DNA of 46,478 bases, taken from positions 1 through 46,478 of the forward strand of contig NZ_POUT01000021.1 in NCBI RefSeq assembly GCF_002890915.1. Direction: 5' to 3'. The notes below the pieces were generated by a model that worked only from the letters and a program-made list of their open reading frames with translations, did not search any database and was not told the origin of the DNA. The translations under genes and the position numbers were made by a program. The number at the start of each line of letters is the position of its first letter. Position 1 is the first letter of the stretch. Source of the stretch: Stutzerimonas stutzeri. GTDB taxonomy: Bacteria; Pseudomonadota; Gammaproteobacteria; Pseudomonadales; Pseudomonadaceae. Shown here one piece after another: positions 17,973 through 26,487 of the stretch.

Positions 17973-18069
17973 TTGTTTCAGTACGGTTTTTCGGCCTCGT
18001 CTGGCATCCGGCCTTGGGTACAATGGCCGCCGTTCAGCGGGTGCCTGATGGATCACGGGAGGGCGGGGG

Positions 18070-18792
18070 ATGGAACAAGAAGCGTGGCGGATTCTCATCG
18101 TCGAGGATGATCGGCGGCTGGCCGAGTTGACCCAGGAATACCTGCTGGCGAACGGCGGTTTCGAGGTCGCCATCGAGGCCGATGGCGCCCGCGCCGCCGA
18201 GCGCATCATCGAGGAGCGCCCGGACCTGGTGGTGCTCGACCTGATGTTGCCCGGCGAGGATGGCCTGTCGATCTGCCGCCGGGTGCGCGACCGCTACGAC
18301 GGGCCGATCCTCATGCTCACCGCCCGCGCCGACGACCTGGATCAGGTGCTGGGACTGGAAACCGGCGCCGACGACTATGTCTGCAAGCCGGTGCGGCCGC
18401 GCCTGTTGCTGGCCCGCATCCGCGCCCTGTTGCGCCGCCGCGAGGGCCTCGAGGTGCCTCCCGCGGCCGTCAAGCGCCTGCAGTTCGGCCCGTTGGTGGT
18501 CGATAGTGCCCTGCGCGAAGCCTGGCTGCGCGAGCAGCCGATCGAGCTGACCGGCGCGGAGTTCGATCTGCTCTGGCTGTTGACCTCCAATGCCGGGCGC
18601 ATCCTCTCGCGCGAGGAAATCTTCGCCCAGTTGCGCGGCATCGAGTACGACGGCCAGGATCGCTCCATCGATGTGCGCATTTCGCGCATCCGGCCGAAGA
18701 TCGGCGACGATCCGGAGCATCCGCGGCTGATCAAGACGGTGCGCGGCAAGGGCTATCTGTTCGTTCCCGAGGCGGCCGAAGCGCTGCGATGA
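18070..18792 (+). CDS. OmpR-family response regulator, RstA-like
   Basis: A 240-aa two-domain regulator. The receiver domain (1-~120) has the acidic pair E12/D13, phospho-acceptor D57 in LVVLDLMLPGEDG, T84 and K106. The winged-helix OmpR/PhoB DNA-binding domain follows (about 135-235: ELTGAEFDLLWLLTSNAGRILSRE, then the recognition region SIDVRISRIRPKIGDD). Segments such as LMLPGEDGLSICRRVRD and LLARIRALLRR resemble E. coli RstA. It overlaps the kinase gene by four bases (ATGA), so the two form a coupled pair. Same location relative to nrdA as the PA1157/PA1158 pair I recall from P. aeruginosa. The signal is unknown. Confidence 0.92.
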   Translation: MEQEAWRILIVEDDRRLAELTQEYLLANGGFEVAIEADGARAAERIIEERPDLVVLDLMLPGEDGLSICRRVRDRYDGPILMLTARADDLDQVLGLETGADDYVCKPVRPRLLLARIRALLRRREGLEVPPAAVKRLQFGPLVVDSALREAWLREQPIELTGAEFDLLWLLTSNAGRILSREEIFAQLRGIEYDGQDRSIDVRISRIRPKIGDDPEHPRLIKTVRGKGYLFVPEAAEALR

Positions 18793-20390
18793 ATTCCATT
18801 TTCCTGCGCATCTATGGCGGTGTGCTGGCGGTGCTGGTGCTGGTGGCGCTGCTCGGCACCGGCGGCCTGCAGTTGCTCAACGAGGTGCGCGCGGACGCGC
18901 ATCGCGAGCGCCTGGCCGGCGGCACCTTCCGTCTGATGGCGCACAACATGAGCAGCATGACGCCCGTCGAGCGGCGCCAGGCGGCGAACCTCTGGGGGCG
19001 GTTGCTGGGGATTCCGCTGCGGGTGCGCACGCTGGACGATGTCAGCCTGGACAGCCGGCTGGAGGCACGCCTGCTGCGCGGGCAGGTGCTGGTCGAGCAG
19101 ATTCGTCCGCGCAGCACCACGGTGTTCAGCCTGGTCAGTGCCCGGGATCGGCTGGTGCTTACCGGCGAGGTGGAGCAGGTCAGCGAGCAGCTGGCGCGCG
19201 CCACCATCTACCTGCTGATCGACGAGCTGATCCGCTACCCCGAGGCCGAGCAGCCGCGGCGCCTGGCCACGCTGAAACAGGCGCGCGGTTTCGGTTTCGA
19301 CCTGGAACTGGTGACGCGCGACAGCGCCAACCTGGACGACGATCAGCGCCGCCGTCTCGACGAGGGCGACACGGTGATGGCGCTGGACCGGGGGGGCGAA
19401 GCCGTTCGCGTATTCGCCGCGATCGCCGGAACCGGCTGGATCATGCAGCTGGGGCCGCTGTATCCGCTCAATCCCTACCCGCCGCAGTTGCTGCTGCTGA
19501 TCGGCGTGCTCGGCCTGTCGCTGATCGGCCTGACGGTCTACCTGCTGGTGCGCCAGCTGGAGCAGCGGCTGAGCGAACTAGAGGGCGCAGCCACGCGCAT
19601 CGCCGCCGGTAACCTGGAAACCCGCGTGCCGGATGCCGGCACCGACTCGGTCGGTCGGTTGGCGGCGGCGTTCAACGGCATGGCCAAGCACCTGCAACGT
19701 CTGCTGGCGGTGCAGCGTGAGATGGTCAGCGCGGTGGCCCACGAGCTGCGTACGCCGGTGGCGCGCCTGCGCTTCGGCCTGGAGATGAGTGCCGAGGCGG
19801 CAAGCGACGAGGCGCGCCGCAAGTACCTGGAAGGCATGGACGGCGATATCGACGACCTCGATGCGCTGGTCGACGAGATGCTGGTGTATTCCCGCCTCGA
19901 GCGTGGCTCGCCGACGCTGAAGTTCCAGCGGGTCGATCTGCGCGCGCTGGTGGATCAGGTGATCGGCGAGCTGGCGCCGCTGCGGCCGGATATCGACGTC
20001 GCGCGTGGCGACTGCGTCGCGGCCGCGGATGGCAGCTGCTGGGCCGAGGCGGAACCGCAGTATCTGCGCCGCGCCCTGAGCAACCTGATCAGCAACGCCA
20101 TGCGCCATGCCGAGCACCGGGTACGGGTCGGCTTCGCCATCGAGGCGCAGCAGGTGCGGCTGGACGTGGACGACGACGGTCCCGGCGTGCCGGAGGAGGA
20201 CTGGGAGAAGGTGTTCACGCCGTTCCTGCGCCTGGACGACAGCCGCACCCGCGCCTCGGGCGGGCATGGGCTCGGCCTGTCCATCGTGCGGCGCATCATC
20301 TACTGGCACGGCGGCCGCTCGCAGCTGGCGCACAGCGAGCTGGGCGGCGCCCGTTTCAGCCTGGTCTGGCCGCGACGCCGGCCGGATTGA
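18789..20390 (+). CDS. Sensor histidine kinase, RstB-like
   Basis: A 533-aa membrane sensor kinase. Order: transmembrane segment 1 (about 8-30), periplasmic sensor region (about 31-232), transmembrane segment 2 (about 234-255), HAMP linker (about 255-308), HisKA with phospho-acceptor H318 in AVAHELRTPVARLRFG, and HATPase_c with N-box (LSNLISNAMRH), G1 (DVDDDGPGVP) and G2 (GGHGLGLSIV). It should phosphorylate the regulator encoded just upstream, whose stop codon its start overlaps. Upstream NrdR and DnaA sites raise the possibility of coordination with nucleotide metabolism, but nothing in the protein shows that. Confidence 0.93.
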   Translation: MNSIFLRIYGGVLAVLVLVALLGTGGLQLLNEVRADAHRERLAGGTFRLMAHNMSSMTPVERRQAANLWGRLLGIPLRVRTLDDVSLDSRLEARLLRGQVLVEQIRPRSTTVFSLVSARDRLVLTGEVEQVSEQLARATIYLLIDELIRYPEAEQPRRLATLKQARGFGFDLELVTRDSANLDDDQRRRLDEGDTVMALDRGGEAVRVFAAIAGTGWIMQLGPLYPLNPYPPQLLLLIGVLGLSLIGLTVYLLVRQLEQRLSELEGAATRIAAGNLETRVPDAGTDSVGRLAAAFNGMAKHLQRLLAVQREMVSAVAHELRTPVARLRFGLEMSAEAASDEARRKYLEGMDGDIDDLDALVDEMLVYSRLERGSPTLKFQRVDLRALVDQVIGELAPLRPDIDVARGDCVAAADGSCWAEAEPQYLRRALSNLISNAMRHAEHRVRVGFAIEAQQVRLDVDDDGPGVPEEDWEKVFTPFLRLDDSRTRASGGHGLGLSIVRRIIYWHGGRSQLAHSELGGARFSLVWPRRRPD

Positions 20391-20473
20391 GCGAGGCGTC
20401 GGTGGTTGTGGTTGAGTCGGGCTCGAGGGCGGATGAGCGGGTTCGGCCCAGGTGTTGCTCTGCCGGTTCGTTT

Positions 20474-20503
20474 GTTGGGCTTCGCAGGCTCAACCCAACC
20501 TAC
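20474..20503 (-). repeat. REP element copy 1
   Basis: GTTGGGCTTCGCAGGCTCAA continuing into CCCAACCTAC. The arms GTTGGG and CCCAAC can pair. It reads in the opposite orientation to copy 2, and related copies are at 20583-20616 and 38151-38182. Confidence 0.8.
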
Positions 20504-20520
20504 GACCGGGTTTCGGCTCT

Positions 20521-20551
20521 GTAGGTTGGGTTGAGCGTAGCGAAGCCCAAC
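20521..20551 (+). repeat. REP element copy 2
   Basis: GTAGGTTGGGTTGAGCGTAG followed by CGAAGCCCAAC: inverse orientation to its neighbours, giving a head-to-head pair with copy 1. This is the standard Pseudomonas form with the GTAGGTTGGG head. Confidence 0.8.
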
Positions 20552-20582
20552 GAGGGTGATGCCAGGCGATACGTTCGTGCGA

Positions 20583-20616
20583 GTTGGGCTTCGGCGCCGG
20601 GCGCCTCAACCCAACC
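20583..20616 (-). repeat. REP element copy 3
   Basis: GTTGGGCTTCGGCGCCGGGC continuing to CAACCCAACC. It differs from copies 1 and 2 in an expanded, self-complementary centre (GGCGCCGGGCGCC). Confidence 0.75.
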
Positions 20617-20694
20617 TGCACGCCATTCAGTTCACCATGGGCGCGATGTCCGGAATGCGGCGCATGCAGCGTCATCCCCCGGTGATCTGCGGCT

Positions 20695-23142
20695 TCAACG
20701 TATCTTCCCGTCCTGCAGCTGCAGCTCCTCCTTGGCGAAGTCGTCCACGTCGATGACCGTGCGGCGCGCCTCTTCGGCGGTCTGCAGGCGCTGCGCTTCG
20801 GCTTCGTCGATGACCCCGGCGGCCAGCGCCACGGCGATCGGGTGGCCGTCGGCCTGCGGCATGATGGTGCCGGCCTTCAGCGCCTTGGCCAGTTTCTGCG
20901 CCGCGTCCTGGCTGGCGACCAGCACGTCGAAGGCGCGCTTCAGGGCGCCGAGCGGCTGTTGCGGGTCCTGTGGGCGGTACATGCCATCGAGGATGCGCTC
21001 CAGTGCCGGGTCGCCTTCCGGACGGCCGAGCAGGGCCGCCACTTCGGCATCCAGCGCATCGGACGGCCCCTTGTGGCGGGCGCCGAAGGGGAACACCAGC
21101 GCATGCAGTACGCAGCCCAGGGCACGGTTGGGGAAATTGGCGAGCAGGTTCTTCAGCGCTTCTTCCGCTTTGGCCAGGCAATCCTCCAGGGCCCAGCGCA
21201 GTAGCGGTTCCTGTTCGGCGGGCTGGCCCAGGTCGTGGAACCGCTTGAGTGCCGCCGAGGCGAGATACAGCTGGCTGAGCACGTCGCCCAGCCGTGCCGA
21301 CAGCCGCTCGCGGCGCTTGAGTTCGCCGCCCAGCAGCATCATCGAGAGGTCGGCGAGCATGGCGAAGGCCGCGGCGATGCGGTTCAGTGCGCGGAAGTAG
21401 GGGCGGGTGAGGGCGGTGCCCGGCACGCGGCCCATGAGACCGAAGCTCAGCCCCAGCAGCAGGGTGCTCGCGGTGTTGCCGACGGCGAAACCGATGTGCT
21501 GCATCAGCAGGCTGTCGAATTTCGCCACCGCCGCTTCGCGGTCGGGTTCGTGTAGCACTTCCATTTCCCGCAGCACGAACGGATGGCAGCGGATCGCGCC
21601 CTGGCCGAAGATCATCAGGTTGCGCGAGAGAATGTTGGCGCCTTCGACGGTGATGGAGATCGGCGCCGACAGCCACAGGCGGCCGAGGTAGTTGTTCGGC
21701 CCGAGGATGATGCCCTTGCCGCCGTGGATATCCATGGCGTCGCTGACGCAGGCGCGGCCGCGTTCGGTGAGGTGATACTTGAGGATCGCCGAGAGCACCG
21801 AGGGCTTCTCGCCGAGGTCGACCGCGTTGGCGGTGAGGGTGCGCGCGGCGTCCATCAGCCAGGCGTTGCCCGCGATGCGCGCCAGCGGTTCCTGGATGCC
21901 CTCGAAGGCGGCCAGTGGCACGTTGAACTGTTCGCGGATCTGCGTGTAGCGGCCGCAGGTGTAGCTGCAGATCTTGGCGGCGCTGGTGCCGGTGGCCGGC
22001 AGTGAAATCGAGCGGCCGACCGACAGGCAGTTCATCAGCATCATCCAGCCTTTGCCGATCATCTCGCGCCCGCCGATGATCGCTTCCAGCGGCACGAAGA
22101 CGTCCTTGCCCCAGTTCGGCCCGTTCATGAAGGCCGCGCCCAGCGGCAGGTGGCGACGGCCGATGGAAACGCCGGCGGTGTCGGTGGGGATCAGCGCCAG
22201 GCTGATGCCGAGTTCTTCCTCTTCGCCGAGCAGATGTTCCGGGTCGTAGGTCTTGAAGGCCACGCCGAGCAGGGTCGCGACCGGGCCGAGGGTGATGTAG
22301 CGTTTCTCCCAGTTCAGGCGCAGGCCGAGCACTTCCTCGCCTTGCCAGTGGCCCTTGCAGATCACCCCGCTGTCGTTCATCGCGCCGGCGTCGGAGCCGG
22401 CATAGGGACCGGTGAGGGCGAAGCAGGGGATGTCGGTGCCGTCGGCCAGGCGCGGCAGGTAATGGTTGCGCTGTTCGTCGGTGCCGTAGTGCAGCAGCAG
22501 TTCGGCCGGGCCGAGGGAGTTGGGCACCATCACGGTACTGGCCAGGTCGCCGCTGCGGGTGGCCAGCTTCATCACGATCTGCGAATGGGCGTAGGCCGAG
22601 AAGCCCTTGCCGCCGTATTCCTTGGGAATGATCAGGGCGAAGAAGCCCTCGGCCTTGATGTAGTCCCAGGCGGCCGGCGGCAGGTCCAGGCGCTGGGCGA
22701 TGTCCCATTCGCTGACCATGGCGCAGAGCGTTTCGGTCGGGCCGTCGAGAAAGGCCTGTTCCTCGTCGCTCAGGCGTGCCGGCGGGTAATCGAGCAGGGT
22801 GTCCCAGTGCGGCCGGCCGCTGAACAGTTCGCCGTCCCACCAGACGCTGCCGGCCTCGATGGCGTCGCGCTCGGTGGCGGAAATCGGCGGCAGCACTTTC
22901 TTGAACCAGTCGAACATCGGGCCGCTGAAGTATTTGCGGCGAAGGCCGTCGGCCAGCAGTGGTACGGCGACGGCGATCAGCACGAGCCAAAGCACGAGCA
23001 TCAGCCAGCCGGGTGGTTCCTCGGCGGCGCTCATGAGGATCAGGTAGGTCGCGACGATCGCCAACGCCGGAATCGGCGAGACGCGCAGATGAGCGATCAC
23101 CGCGATGCCGAGCAAAAGAACCAGCAGCCAGAGCAACGTCAT
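20695..23142 (-). CDS. fadE: Acyl-CoA dehydrogenase, FadE-like
   Basis: An 815-aa enzyme of the large FadE type (E. coli FadE is about 814 aa), catalysing the first, FAD-dependent step of fatty-acid beta-oxidation. Two or three hydrophobic segments at the N-terminus (about 1-65) suggest membrane association. The dehydrogenase core follows: ALIIPKEYGGKGFSAYAHSQ, PNSLGPAELLLHYGT, FALTGPYAGSDAGA, and the C-terminal flavin domain with MDIHGGKGIILGPNNYLGR, then the FadE-specific C-terminal extension. An AAGGAA site precedes the start. Pseudomonas carries several paralogues, so chain-length preference is open. A large overlapping frame on the same strand is a shadow. Confidence 0.92.
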   Translation of the reverse strand: MTLLWLLVLLLGIAVIAHLRVSPIPALAIVATYLILMSAAEEPPGWLMLVLWLVLIAVAVPLLADGLRRKYFSGPMFDWFKKVLPPISATERDAIEAGSVWWDGELFSGRPHWDTLLDYPPARLSDEEQAFLDGPTETLCAMVSEWDIAQRLDLPPAAWDYIKAEGFFALIIPKEYGGKGFSAYAHSQIVMKLATRSGDLASTVMVPNSLGPAELLLHYGTDEQRNHYLPRLADGTDIPCFALTGPYAGSDAGAMNDSGVICKGHWQGEEVLGLRLNWEKRYITLGPVATLLGVAFKTYDPEHLLGEEEELGISLALIPTDTAGVSIGRRHLPLGAAFMNGPNWGKDVFVPLEAIIGGREMIGKGWMMLMNCLSVGRSISLPATGTSAAKICSYTCGRYTQIREQFNVPLAAFEGIQEPLARIAGNAWLMDAARTLTANAVDLGEKPSVLSAILKYHLTERGRACVSDAMDIHGGKGIILGPNNYLGRLWLSAPISITVEGANILSRNLMIFGQGAIRCHPFVLREMEVLHEPDREAAVAKFDSLLMQHIGFAVGNTASTLLLGLSFGLMGRVPGTALTRPYFRALNRIAAAFAMLADLSMMLLGGELKRRERLSARLGDVLSQLYLASAALKRFHDLGQPAEQEPLLRWALEDCLAKAEEALKNLLANFPNRALGCVLHALVFPFGARHKGPSDALDAEVAALLGRPEGDPALERILDGMYRPQDPQQPLGALKRAFDVLVASQDAAQKLAKALKAGTIMPQADGHPIAVALAAGVIDEAEAQRLQTAEEARRTVIDVDDFAKEELQLQDGKIR

Positions 23143-23227
23143 TGGTTTTTTCCTTGTAGGGCCGAATGTCTTCCTTGTTCAGCATAGGCCCTGGCCGCCG
23201 GGGCGACGAAGCGGCCCATTGCCGCCA

Positions 23228-24367
23228 TCATGCCGTCGGTTGGGCATCCTGCGGCGGCTGGGAGGACGGCGCATCCTGAGTGGGCGCGGACTCCTCGCGG
23301 GGAAGCCCGGCCACGGTGACCTCCGGGAGCCTGCCGCCGATGAACTCGACGCTGCGGGTCGGGAAGGCGAACTGCACGCCCATGCCGCGGATGCCGTCCA
23401 GCAGGGCGAGGTTGATCTCCTGCTGGGTGTCCATGTAGCGGTTGTAGTCCGAGACCTGCATGATGTAGACGACCTCGAAGGTCAGCTGGCTGTCGTCGAA
23501 GCCGAGGAAATGCGCGCGGTCGAACTTGGCGATCTCGATGCCGTCGATGATCCGCTTCACCAGCGCCGCCACGTCCTTCACCTTCTCGCTCGGCGTGTTG
23601 TAGGTGATGCCGAACTTGAAGACGATCCGCCGGGTGTTCATGCGCTTGTAGTTGTGCACGATCTGCCGCAGCAGGTCGGCGTTGGAGATGACGATCTGCT
23701 CACCGCTGAGGGCGCGGATGCGGGTGGTCTTCAGGCCGATGTGCTCGATGGTGCCGGCGACCTCGCCGAAGACCACGAAGTCGCCGATCTCGAAGGGCTT
23801 GTCGACGCCAATGGACAGCGAGGCGAAGACGTCGCTGAGCAGCGTCTGCACCGCCAGGGCGATGGCGATACCGCCGACGCCGAGGCTGGCGACCATGGCG
23901 GTGATGTCCACGCCCAGGTTGGCCAGGATCGACAGCAGCATCATGGTCCAGACGACGATGCGGATCATGATGCCGATGATGGTGGTGGTGACCGGATTGC
24001 GTGCCTTGCCGTCGCGGGTCAGGCTTTCCATCCACAGGCGCACGCCGGTGTCCATCCACAGGGCGATCTGGAATGCCAGGGCGATGAACCAGCCATGGGA
24101 CATCGTCGATTCCCAGCGCTCCGGCAACTCCACCGCCTTGAGAGCGATGAGCAGCGAGAAGGCCAGGATCAGCAGGCGGCTGGTGCGCGCGAGCAGTTCG
24201 GCGGCGATGCCGAGAAATGGGGTCTTGGAACGCGAGGCGAGTGTGTTCAGGCGCCTGGTGACGATGCCCAGAATGGTGCGCAGGACCAGGTAGCTGACGA
24301 GGGTGATGCCCACCACGATCGCCATGTTGATCCAGAATGTTTCGTTGAGCAGGGCGTCCCAGTTCAT
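23228..24367 (-). CDS. Mechanosensitive ion channel, MscS family
   Basis: A 379-aa inner-membrane channel. Several hydrophobic segments occupy residues about 15-165. The pore-lining TM3 and beta-domain signature is clear: GVGGIAIALAVQTLLSDVFA followed by SLSIGVDKPFEIGDFVVFGE, the classic MscS motif. The cytoplasmic vestibule follows, ending in a Pro/Gln-rich tail. MscS channels release solutes on hypo-osmotic shock. Length is intermediate between MscS and larger relatives such as YbdG. It stands alone, with a hairpin (24403-24422) between it and the upstream rhodanese gene. Confidence 0.92.
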   Translation of the reverse strand: MNWDALLNETFWINMAIVVGITLVSYLVLRTILGIVTRRLNTLASRSKTPFLGIAAELLARTSRLLILAFSLLIALKAVELPERWESTMSHGWFIALAFQIALWMDTGVRLWMESLTRDGKARNPVTTTIIGIMIRIVVWTMMLLSILANLGVDITAMVASLGVGGIAIALAVQTLLSDVFASLSIGVDKPFEIGDFVVFGEVAGTIEHIGLKTTRIRALSGEQIVISNADLLRQIVHNYKRMNTRRIVFKFGITYNTPSEKVKDVAALVKRIIDGIEIAKFDRAHFLGFDDSQLTFEVVYIMQVSDYNRYMDTQQEINLALLDGIRGMGVQFAFPTRSVEFIGGRLPEVTVAGLPREESAPTQDAPSSQPPQDAQPTA

Positions 24368-24402
24368 CTAATCCTCCGGCAAGGGTGCGCGTGAGCGGCG
24401 AA

Positions 24403-24422
24403 GACCACGTTTTTCAGTGGTC
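24403..24422 (-). terminator. Hairpin after the rhodanese gene
   Basis: GACCAC and GTGGTC pair around an eight-base GTTTTTCA loop. Its place between the rhodanese stop (24493) and the MscS start suggests a terminator for the minus-strand rhodanese transcript; there is no good T-run. Confidence 0.4.
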
Positions 24423-24492
24423 CTCACCGTCCAGAAGTTCCCGAGACGAAGGAGGAGGGCGCCGGCCCGGCGCGTCGGGGTGGCCGGGCTGG

Positions 24493-24849
24493 TCAGTTCT
24501 GGCGCAGCGCCGAGTCGAGCTGTTCGTAGCCGCCGGCGTTGATGACCTGGCGATAACCAAGCTCCTGCAAGAGATCCTGTGCCGCCGAAGAGCGTCGGCC
24601 GCTGCGGCAGTAAACCACCACCGGTGTGTCTTTGTCCGGTACCAGGCTGCCGATGCGTTGCGCCAGCTGTTCGGGGTCGATGCGGTTGGCCCCTGGCAGG
24701 GCCCCCGCCGCGAATTCTTCCGCGCTTCGCACGTCGATCAGCACGCTGCCGGGTTGCTGGAGCGCTTGCAGCGCCGCGTTCTGGTCGATGTCGCCTGCCA
24801 TGGCGCCGAAACTCGAGGCGAGCAGTGCGATGAGGACGGGCATGCGCAT
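24493..24849 (-). CDS. Periplasmic rhodanese-like protein
   Basis: A 118-aa single-domain rhodanese with an N-terminal signal peptide (MRMPVLIALLASSFGAMAGD, cut probably after AMA), so it acts in the periplasm. The active-site loop is VVYCRSGRRSS with the catalytic cysteine, preceded by VLIDVRSAEEFAAGALPGA, the typical rhodanese start. Such proteins transfer sulfane sulfur or handle thiols; the substrate is unknown. The start at 24849 is chosen for its GAGGAA site and the signal peptide; the open frame reaches 300 bases further without support. A 31-aa membrane peptide is encoded just upstream in the same direction. Confidence 0.85.
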   Translation of the reverse strand: MRMPVLIALLASSFGAMAGDIDQNAALQALQQPGSVLIDVRSAEEFAAGALPGANRIDPEQLAQRIGSLVPDKDTPVVVYCRSGRRSSAAQDLLQELGYRQVINAGGYEQLDSALRQN

Positions 24850-24863
24850 GAGGCTTTCCTCGC

Positions 24864-24885
24864 AGCGCCGCCGGGGTGCGGCGCT
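24864..24885 (-). promoter_or_regulatory. Stem-loop between small ORF and rhodanese gene
   Basis: AGCGCCGC and GCGGCGCT form a perfect 8-bp stem whose 3' base (plus-strand position 24885) is part of the stop codon of the 31-aa gene. It lies immediately before the rhodanese ribosome site, so it could shield that site or end part of the upstream transcript. Confidence 0.45.
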
Positions 24886-24980
24886 CAGCTGAATATACGG
24901 GACAGATTGGGCAGGATCAGAATCACCGCCGTGGCGATGACGATCAGTGTTGCCTGCCGCAACTTCTTCTGCTTGAACAT
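24885..24980 (-). CDS. 31-aa single-pass membrane peptide
   Basis: A tiny gene starting ATGTTCAAGCAG and ending TGA. The product is MFKQKKLRQATLIVIATAVI followed by LILPNLSRIFS: a basic N-terminus (K and R at 3, 5, 6, 8), one transmembrane helix (about 10-25) and a short polar tail. That is the shape of real bacterial small membrane proteins rather than of random translation. It ends 36 bases before the rhodanese start, so the two are likely cotranscribed. The ribosome site (AAAAGG) is only fair. Function unknown. Confidence 0.55.
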   Translation of the reverse strand: MFKQKKLRQATLIVIATAVILILPNLSRIFS

Positions 24981-25205
24981 GGCGTGGCCTTTTCTTCTTC
25001 TGTGCCGCGAATTGTGGCGTGGCCGAAATGGTCGGGCGACATGCTGGCTCAGTTCTTTTCAGCCCTGCTCCGGCGCGAGAGGCACCGGACGCTCGCCCAT
25101 GGGCAATTGACCAAGCAAGTTCCACACCAGCGCAGGCGTGGGGTATCGCAGCCGTAGGGCTCATTTCGTTGTCTTCATTGGGTAAGCCCTTGTACGGAGA
25201 GCGAG

Positions 25206-25700
25206 ATGAGCAAGCACGAACTAGCGCTTTACCTGCTGCTTGCAGGCGCGTCGGCTGGTGCCCTGGCGCAGGAAGATGAGATGACCCTGCAGCAGGAGCG
25301 AGACCGGATGGGCGCCGAGATGGAAGAGAATCGCCAGCAGATCGGCAGGGATATCAACCGTATCCGTGAGCCGAATGGGCCGCCGGCGGATGCCGAAGGG
25401 ATCGATCGCGGTGGCGTGCCGAGCGATGCAGTTCCTCCGCGGCCCCGCGCACCGGGTACCGCCAACCCGCCGGCAGGTACGTCGCGACCGGGTGGCGATG
25501 ACGTGCGGCAGCCGACCAGCGGTCCCGGCGCCGATCCGGTACCGGTCATGCCGGGTGGTGCCAATGGAAACGTCAGCCCCGGCAGCGGCGTTTCGCCGGG
25601 TGGAATCGGAACAGATGACGGTAACGGCGCCGCTGCGGGAAGCAGCAGTGGCGGTGCGGCGACTGGCGGCCCGATGGGCGGAGCAGCCGACCAGCCTTGA
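25206..25700 (+). CDS. Secreted low-complexity Gly/Pro-rich protein
   Basis: A 164-aa protein with a signal peptide (MSKHELALYLLLAGASAGALAQ, probably cut after ALA), a short charged helical stretch (about 25-55, MTLQQERDRMGAEMEENRQQ) and a long Gly/Pro/Ser/Asp-rich tail that should be disordered. A GGAGAG ribosome site fixes the start. I do not recognise a family; it is likely an exported protein of the periplasm or envelope. Low-complexity composition means the three-frame open reading seen on both strands is uninformative, but the signal peptide argues for this frame. Confidence 0.65.
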   Translation: MSKHELALYLLLAGASAGALAQEDEMTLQQERDRMGAEMEENRQQIGRDINRIREPNGPPADAEGIDRGGVPSDAVPPRPRAPGTANPPAGTSRPGGDDVRQPTSGPGADPVPVMPGGANGNVSPGSGVSPGGIGTDDGNGAAAGSSSGGAATGGPMGGAADQP

Positions 25701-25748
25701 TCGCAGGTCGCTCGGGTTGCGCCGCATTCGTGCGGTTGTCTTCGAGGC

Positions 25749-26174
25749 TCAGCCGCCGAGGAGGGCAAGGCTCGCCGGGTCCGGCCGGCCCTCGAAGAAT
25801 GCCTGCAGCGCTTCGTCGAACGGTGCCGGCGGCGGTGCGACGCGGGCGAACAGCGTCAGGCAGGAATGGAATTTCAGATCGTCCGGCGTGCCGAGAATCC
25901 GCTGCGCGCTTTGCCCGCGATGTTCCAGCATGGCGCGGGTACAGGCTTCCAGGCGCGGGCCGAGCAGGGGGTGTTGCAGGTAGGCGAGCGCTTCGGCCTC
26001 GCCCGAAATGGCGTAGCGGCTTGCCATGGCACTGTGTCCGAGGCCGCTCAGCTGGGGAAATATAAACCACATCCAGTGCGTACGCTTGTGGCCGTCGCGC
26101 AGCTCGCCCAGCGCCCGCTCGTACACCGGGCGTTGGGCGTCGACGAAACGCTGCAGGTCGTATCGATCATTCAT
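25749..26174 (-). CDS. DUF1810 family protein
   Basis: A 141-aa protein of the DUF1810 family. The hallmark KRTHWMWFIFPQL (about residues 30-42) and the following GLGHSAMASRYAI are easy to see, then the HPLLGPRLEACTRAML helix and KFHSCLTLFA near the end. The family is cytosolic and helical and its biochemical role is not established. The start at 26174 (MNDRYDL) is chosen because the family begins with this YDLQRFVDAQ segment. Single gene, GC-rich, core-like. Confidence 0.85.
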   Translation of the reverse strand: MNDRYDLQRFVDAQRPVYERALGELRDGHKRTHWMWFIFPQLSGLGHSAMASRYAISGEAEALAYLQHPLLGPRLEACTRAMLEHRGQSAQRILGTPDDLKFHSCLTLFARVAPPPAPFDEALQAFFEGRPDPASLALLGG

Positions 26175-26487
26175 AGGGGTAGCCGGGTTCCGGGTATTCC
26201 CTTGAACGGCCAGTTTGCTCCGGGGGATCTGGCTGAACAATGAGGTGCCGACGTGCGGCCGTGTTAATTGTTCGGGATAACTGTCGCGCAGGTTTCTGGA
26301 TCGAATTCAATACGCGCGATCAGTAACTAAGCCCGTACACTTTGAGGGTAATTCTGGCTTGGTTTTGCAATGCCGTGAGTTGAATGGGGCGGGCGTAATT
26401 GGCGATTCATTCAATAAGCGAACCGATGTCGAAGTAATACGTTATTGCCTGCTTTCGGTAAGGCGAATGGTAAGCTGGATTTCTTGC

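Larger units (their letters stand above)
17358..18069. other. Divergent regulatory region of nrdAB and the two-component system
   Basis: A 712-base spacer between divergent nrdA and the response-regulator gene, unusually long for a compact genome. It contains two NrdR-type palindromes 404 bases apart and a DnaA box between them. No coding sequence is convincing; a frame at 17607-18110 overlaps the regulator start and resembles nothing known. Confidence 0.7.
20391..20694. other. Intergenic region with three REP copies
   Basis: About 300 bases between the convergent sensor kinase and fadE-like genes, without a supported gene. It is largely occupied by three copies of one palindromic repeat (20474-20503, 20521-20551, 20583-20616) in alternating orientation, which may also end transcription from both sides. 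Confidence 0.75.

Noticed and set aside
17607..18110. A 167-residue plus-strand frame upstream of the response regulator.
   Set aside because: It overlaps the regulator start, covers the DnaA and NrdR sites and resembles nothing known.
20672..23185. An 837-residue minus-strand frame overlapping fadE.
   Set aside because: Its translation is Arg/Ala/Gly-rich without motifs, while the 815-aa frame has all acyl-CoA dehydrogenase motifs.
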